Shown here: piece by piece, positions 63,370 to 64,000 of the stretch
How positions within the stretch are numbered: position 1 is the stretch's first letter
Layout: each line of letters opens with the position of its first letter
From: Nocardioides sp. CER19
GTDB taxonomy: Bacteria; Actinomycetota; Actinomycetes; Propionibacteriales; Nocardioidaceae
Assembly: GCF_029846275.1 (NCBI RefSeq)
Contig: NZ_JARVWS010000002.1
Coordinates: forward strand, 1,302,001 to 1,366,000
DNA: 64,000 bases
Reading direction: 5' to 3'
Notes under the pieces: model-generated
The model's database searches: none
What the model saw: only the letters and a program-made list of their open reading frames with translations
What the model was told of the DNA's origin: nothing
Position numbers and translations under genes: made by a program

Positions 63370-63650
63370 GCCTCTCACAACGGTGGGGGGCGGCGTCCCA
63401 TTCCCGGCGGGAGAGCCCGGGCGAGGTGGGGGTCGGTGAGAGAAAAGGCACCGCCGGCCAGGGCACGCAACGGAGCGAAATGGGGGGGTCTTCGCTCCGC
63501 GGCGATGCGGTCCGGCCGGCGGGCGGAGACAGTCTGTCACGGCGCGCAGGCGGTGACAAACAAGGGCCATGGTCCCGGCGCGTCGAGACCTTGGGCCCGC
63601 TTGGCGGATGCGTCCGGCCGCGCGGCACGGCGTCCACCGAGCGGGTGGAG
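63370..63650. other. Non-coding upstream part of the thioredoxin/leuS divergent region
   Basis: The 455-bp gap between the thioredoxin and leuS genes holds the leuS leader in its right part (from 63651). The left 281 bases contain low-complexity C/G-rich sequence (gtggggggcggcgtcc, gaaatgggggggtcttcgctccgcggcg) and no reading frame that looks coding. A transcription start for thioredoxin is expected here, but I see no clear -10 box. Confidence 0.4.
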
Positions 63651-63656
63651 TACCCT
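63651..63656 (+). promoter_or_regulatory. -10 box of the leuS leader transcript
   Basis: TACCCT lies 6 bases before the GTG of the leader peptide. Transcription would start at or next to that GTG, making the leader peptide leaderless. Confidence 0.5.
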
Positions 63657-63662
63657 GGAGGC

Positions 63663-63701
63663 GTGCGGACCACGACCCTTCTTCTCGGCCAGCCGCGCTG
63701 A
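63663..63701 (+). CDS. Leucine leader peptide of leuS (12 aa)
   Basis: The frame GTG-CGG-ACC-ACG-ACC-CTT-CTT-CTC-GGC-CAG-CCG-CGC-TGA, read as codons, encodes MRTTTLLLGQPR. Three consecutive Leu codons, two of them CTT, stand at 63678-63686. CTT is rare in this GC-rich genome, so the ribosome should be sensitive to leucyl-tRNA supply here. GGAGG lies only one base before the GTG, too close to act; a -10 box 6 bases upstream points to leaderless translation. Nested hairpins and a terminator follow. It is too short for automated gene callers. Confidence 0.75.
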   Translation: MRTTTLLLGQPR

Positions 63702-63767
63702 CCAGGGCAGGCTCCCGACCCGGGGCCTGCGCAGCGCGGCAACCCCTCCCTGTGTGAGGGGTTTTTT
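63692..63767 (+). terminator. Attenuator structure of leuS: nested hairpins plus intrinsic terminator
   Basis: The end of the leader peptide (63692-63700, gccgcgctg) pairs with 63732-63740 (cagcgcggc). A second 9-bp stem (63707-63715 with 63722-63730, one G-U) sits inside it. Directly after, AACCCCTC (63741-63748) pairs with GAGGGGTT (63756-63763) around a 7-base loop and runs into a T-tract (63762-63767): a complete intrinsic terminator 58 bases before the leuS ATG. I could not identify one convincing antiterminator pairing. There are no T-box motifs. Confidence 0.8.
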
Positions 63768-63824
63768 CATGCCACGAAGGGGTTCGACGCAGCCGGATCC
63801 GACCAGCGAGAGACTGAAGAGAAC

Positions 63825-64000
63825 ATGACCCAGGAACAGACCCAGGACGAGATCGTCTACGACGCCGACGCGCTGCAGGCCAAGTGGCAGCCGGTGTGGG
63901 AGCGGCTCGACCAGTTCCGGGCCGGCGAGCGCCAGGGAGCCGAGAAGCGCTACGCGCTGACGATGTTCCCCTACCCCTCGGGCGACCTGCACATGGGTCA
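63825..64000 (+). CDS. leuS: Leucyl-tRNA synthetase, N-terminal part (cut by window edge)
   Basis: The last 176 bases encode the first 58 residues. They include [20 protein letters not shown] and the class I signature in [13 protein letters not shown] (HMGH version of HIGH). GAAGAGAAC precedes the ATG. The enzyme charges tRNA-Leu with leucine. It lies downstream of the leucine leader peptide and terminator, which should match its expression to leucyl-tRNA levels. Confidence 0.95.
   Translation, partial: MTQEQTQDEIVYDADALQAKWQPVWERLDQFRAGERQGAEKRYALTMFPYPSGDLHMG

Noticed and set aside
63560..63824. T-box riboswitch before leuS
   Set aside because: None of the T-box landmarks (AGGGTGG-like antiterminator with free NCCA-complement, specifier loop in a long stem I) is present. 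A leucine leader peptide with terminator explains the region better.

Overview
The window reads as chromosomal DNA of a high-GC actinobacterium, most likely of the Nocardioides type (order Propionibacteriales). The grounds are the very GC-rich codon third positions, the many genes whose TAnnnT -10 box lies only 6-8 bases before an ATG or GTG (leaderless transcripts), a GlgE maltosyltransferase operon, an MptB-like mannosyltransferase, a FurA-KatG pair and an ECF41 sigma factor. The genus is an inference from gene families, not from a marker gene. I see no phage, integrase, transposase or CRISPR array; most of the window is ordinary core chromosome, densely packed with overlapping start and stop codons.

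Layout. 1-2.5 kb: propionyl/acyl-CoA metabolism (methylmalonyl-CoA epimerase end, thiolase, MeaB GTPase). 2.5-4.5 kb: small envelope proteins and a thioredoxin-TPR protein. 4.5-9 kb: bifunctional PutA with a divergent LysR regulator and a 45-residue basic protein. 9.3-16 kb: an unknown Pro-rich protein, an alpha/beta hydrolase, an SCO6745-type protein, a stand-alone MraY, and a Tat-exported spermidine-dehydrogenase-like flavoprotein followed by an NmrA-like protein. 16-19.4 kb: a methyltransferase with a Gly-His-Glu-His repeat tail, a GNAT-NUDIX protein, and a CMD protein overlapping an ECF41 sigma factor. 19.4-29.7 kb: the alpha-glucan/trehalose block (glgE-treS-mak-glgB on the minus strand, glgP divergent). 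29.7-34.9 kb: an SsuABC-like importer opposite a CitA/DcuS-type two-component system. 34.9-40.3 kb: GlgX, enoyl-CoA hydratase, EtfBA. 40.4-46.6 kb: two secreted phospholipase-D-like paralogues, ProA, NadD, RsfS, a histidine phosphatase and tRNA-Ala(GGC). 46.6-53 kb: PAP2 phosphatase, MptB-like glycosyltransferase, thioesterase, NAD(P)-binding protein, CPBP protease, DUF1360 protein, NarL-type two-component system. 53-57.3 kb: RimK-like ligase with a TrkA-C tail, zinc/aspartic protease, succinylglutamate desuccinylase-like protein, and a lytic transglycosylase. 57.3-60.1 kb: furA-katG. 60.1-61.4 kb: a predicted nuclease-fold gene bracketed by two copies of a structured 71-bp repeat. 61.4-64 kb: SDR protein with an N-terminal CxxC pair, thioredoxin, and the start of leuS behind a leucine leader peptide and terminator.

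How the genes work together. GlgE, TreS, maltokinase and GlgB form the trehalose-to-alpha-glucan route (trehalose to maltose, to maltose 1-phosphate, to linear glucan, to branched glucan). GlgP and GlgX nearby would degrade the product, and a 14-bp palindrome sits between the glgE and glgP starts. The acyl-CoA genes (thiolase, MeaB, epimerase, enoyl-CoA hydratase, EtfBA) fit fatty-acid and propionyl-CoA oxidation, with electrons leaving through ETF.

The two least ordinary signals are (i) the leuS leader: a leaderless 12-codon reading frame with three consecutive Leu codons, two of them CTT, followed by nested stem-loops and an intrinsic terminator; and (ii) the two 71-bp GTCACCGTGAC repeats, which align without gaps, show a compensatory change in the inner stem, and frame a predicted PD-(D/E)XK-like gene.
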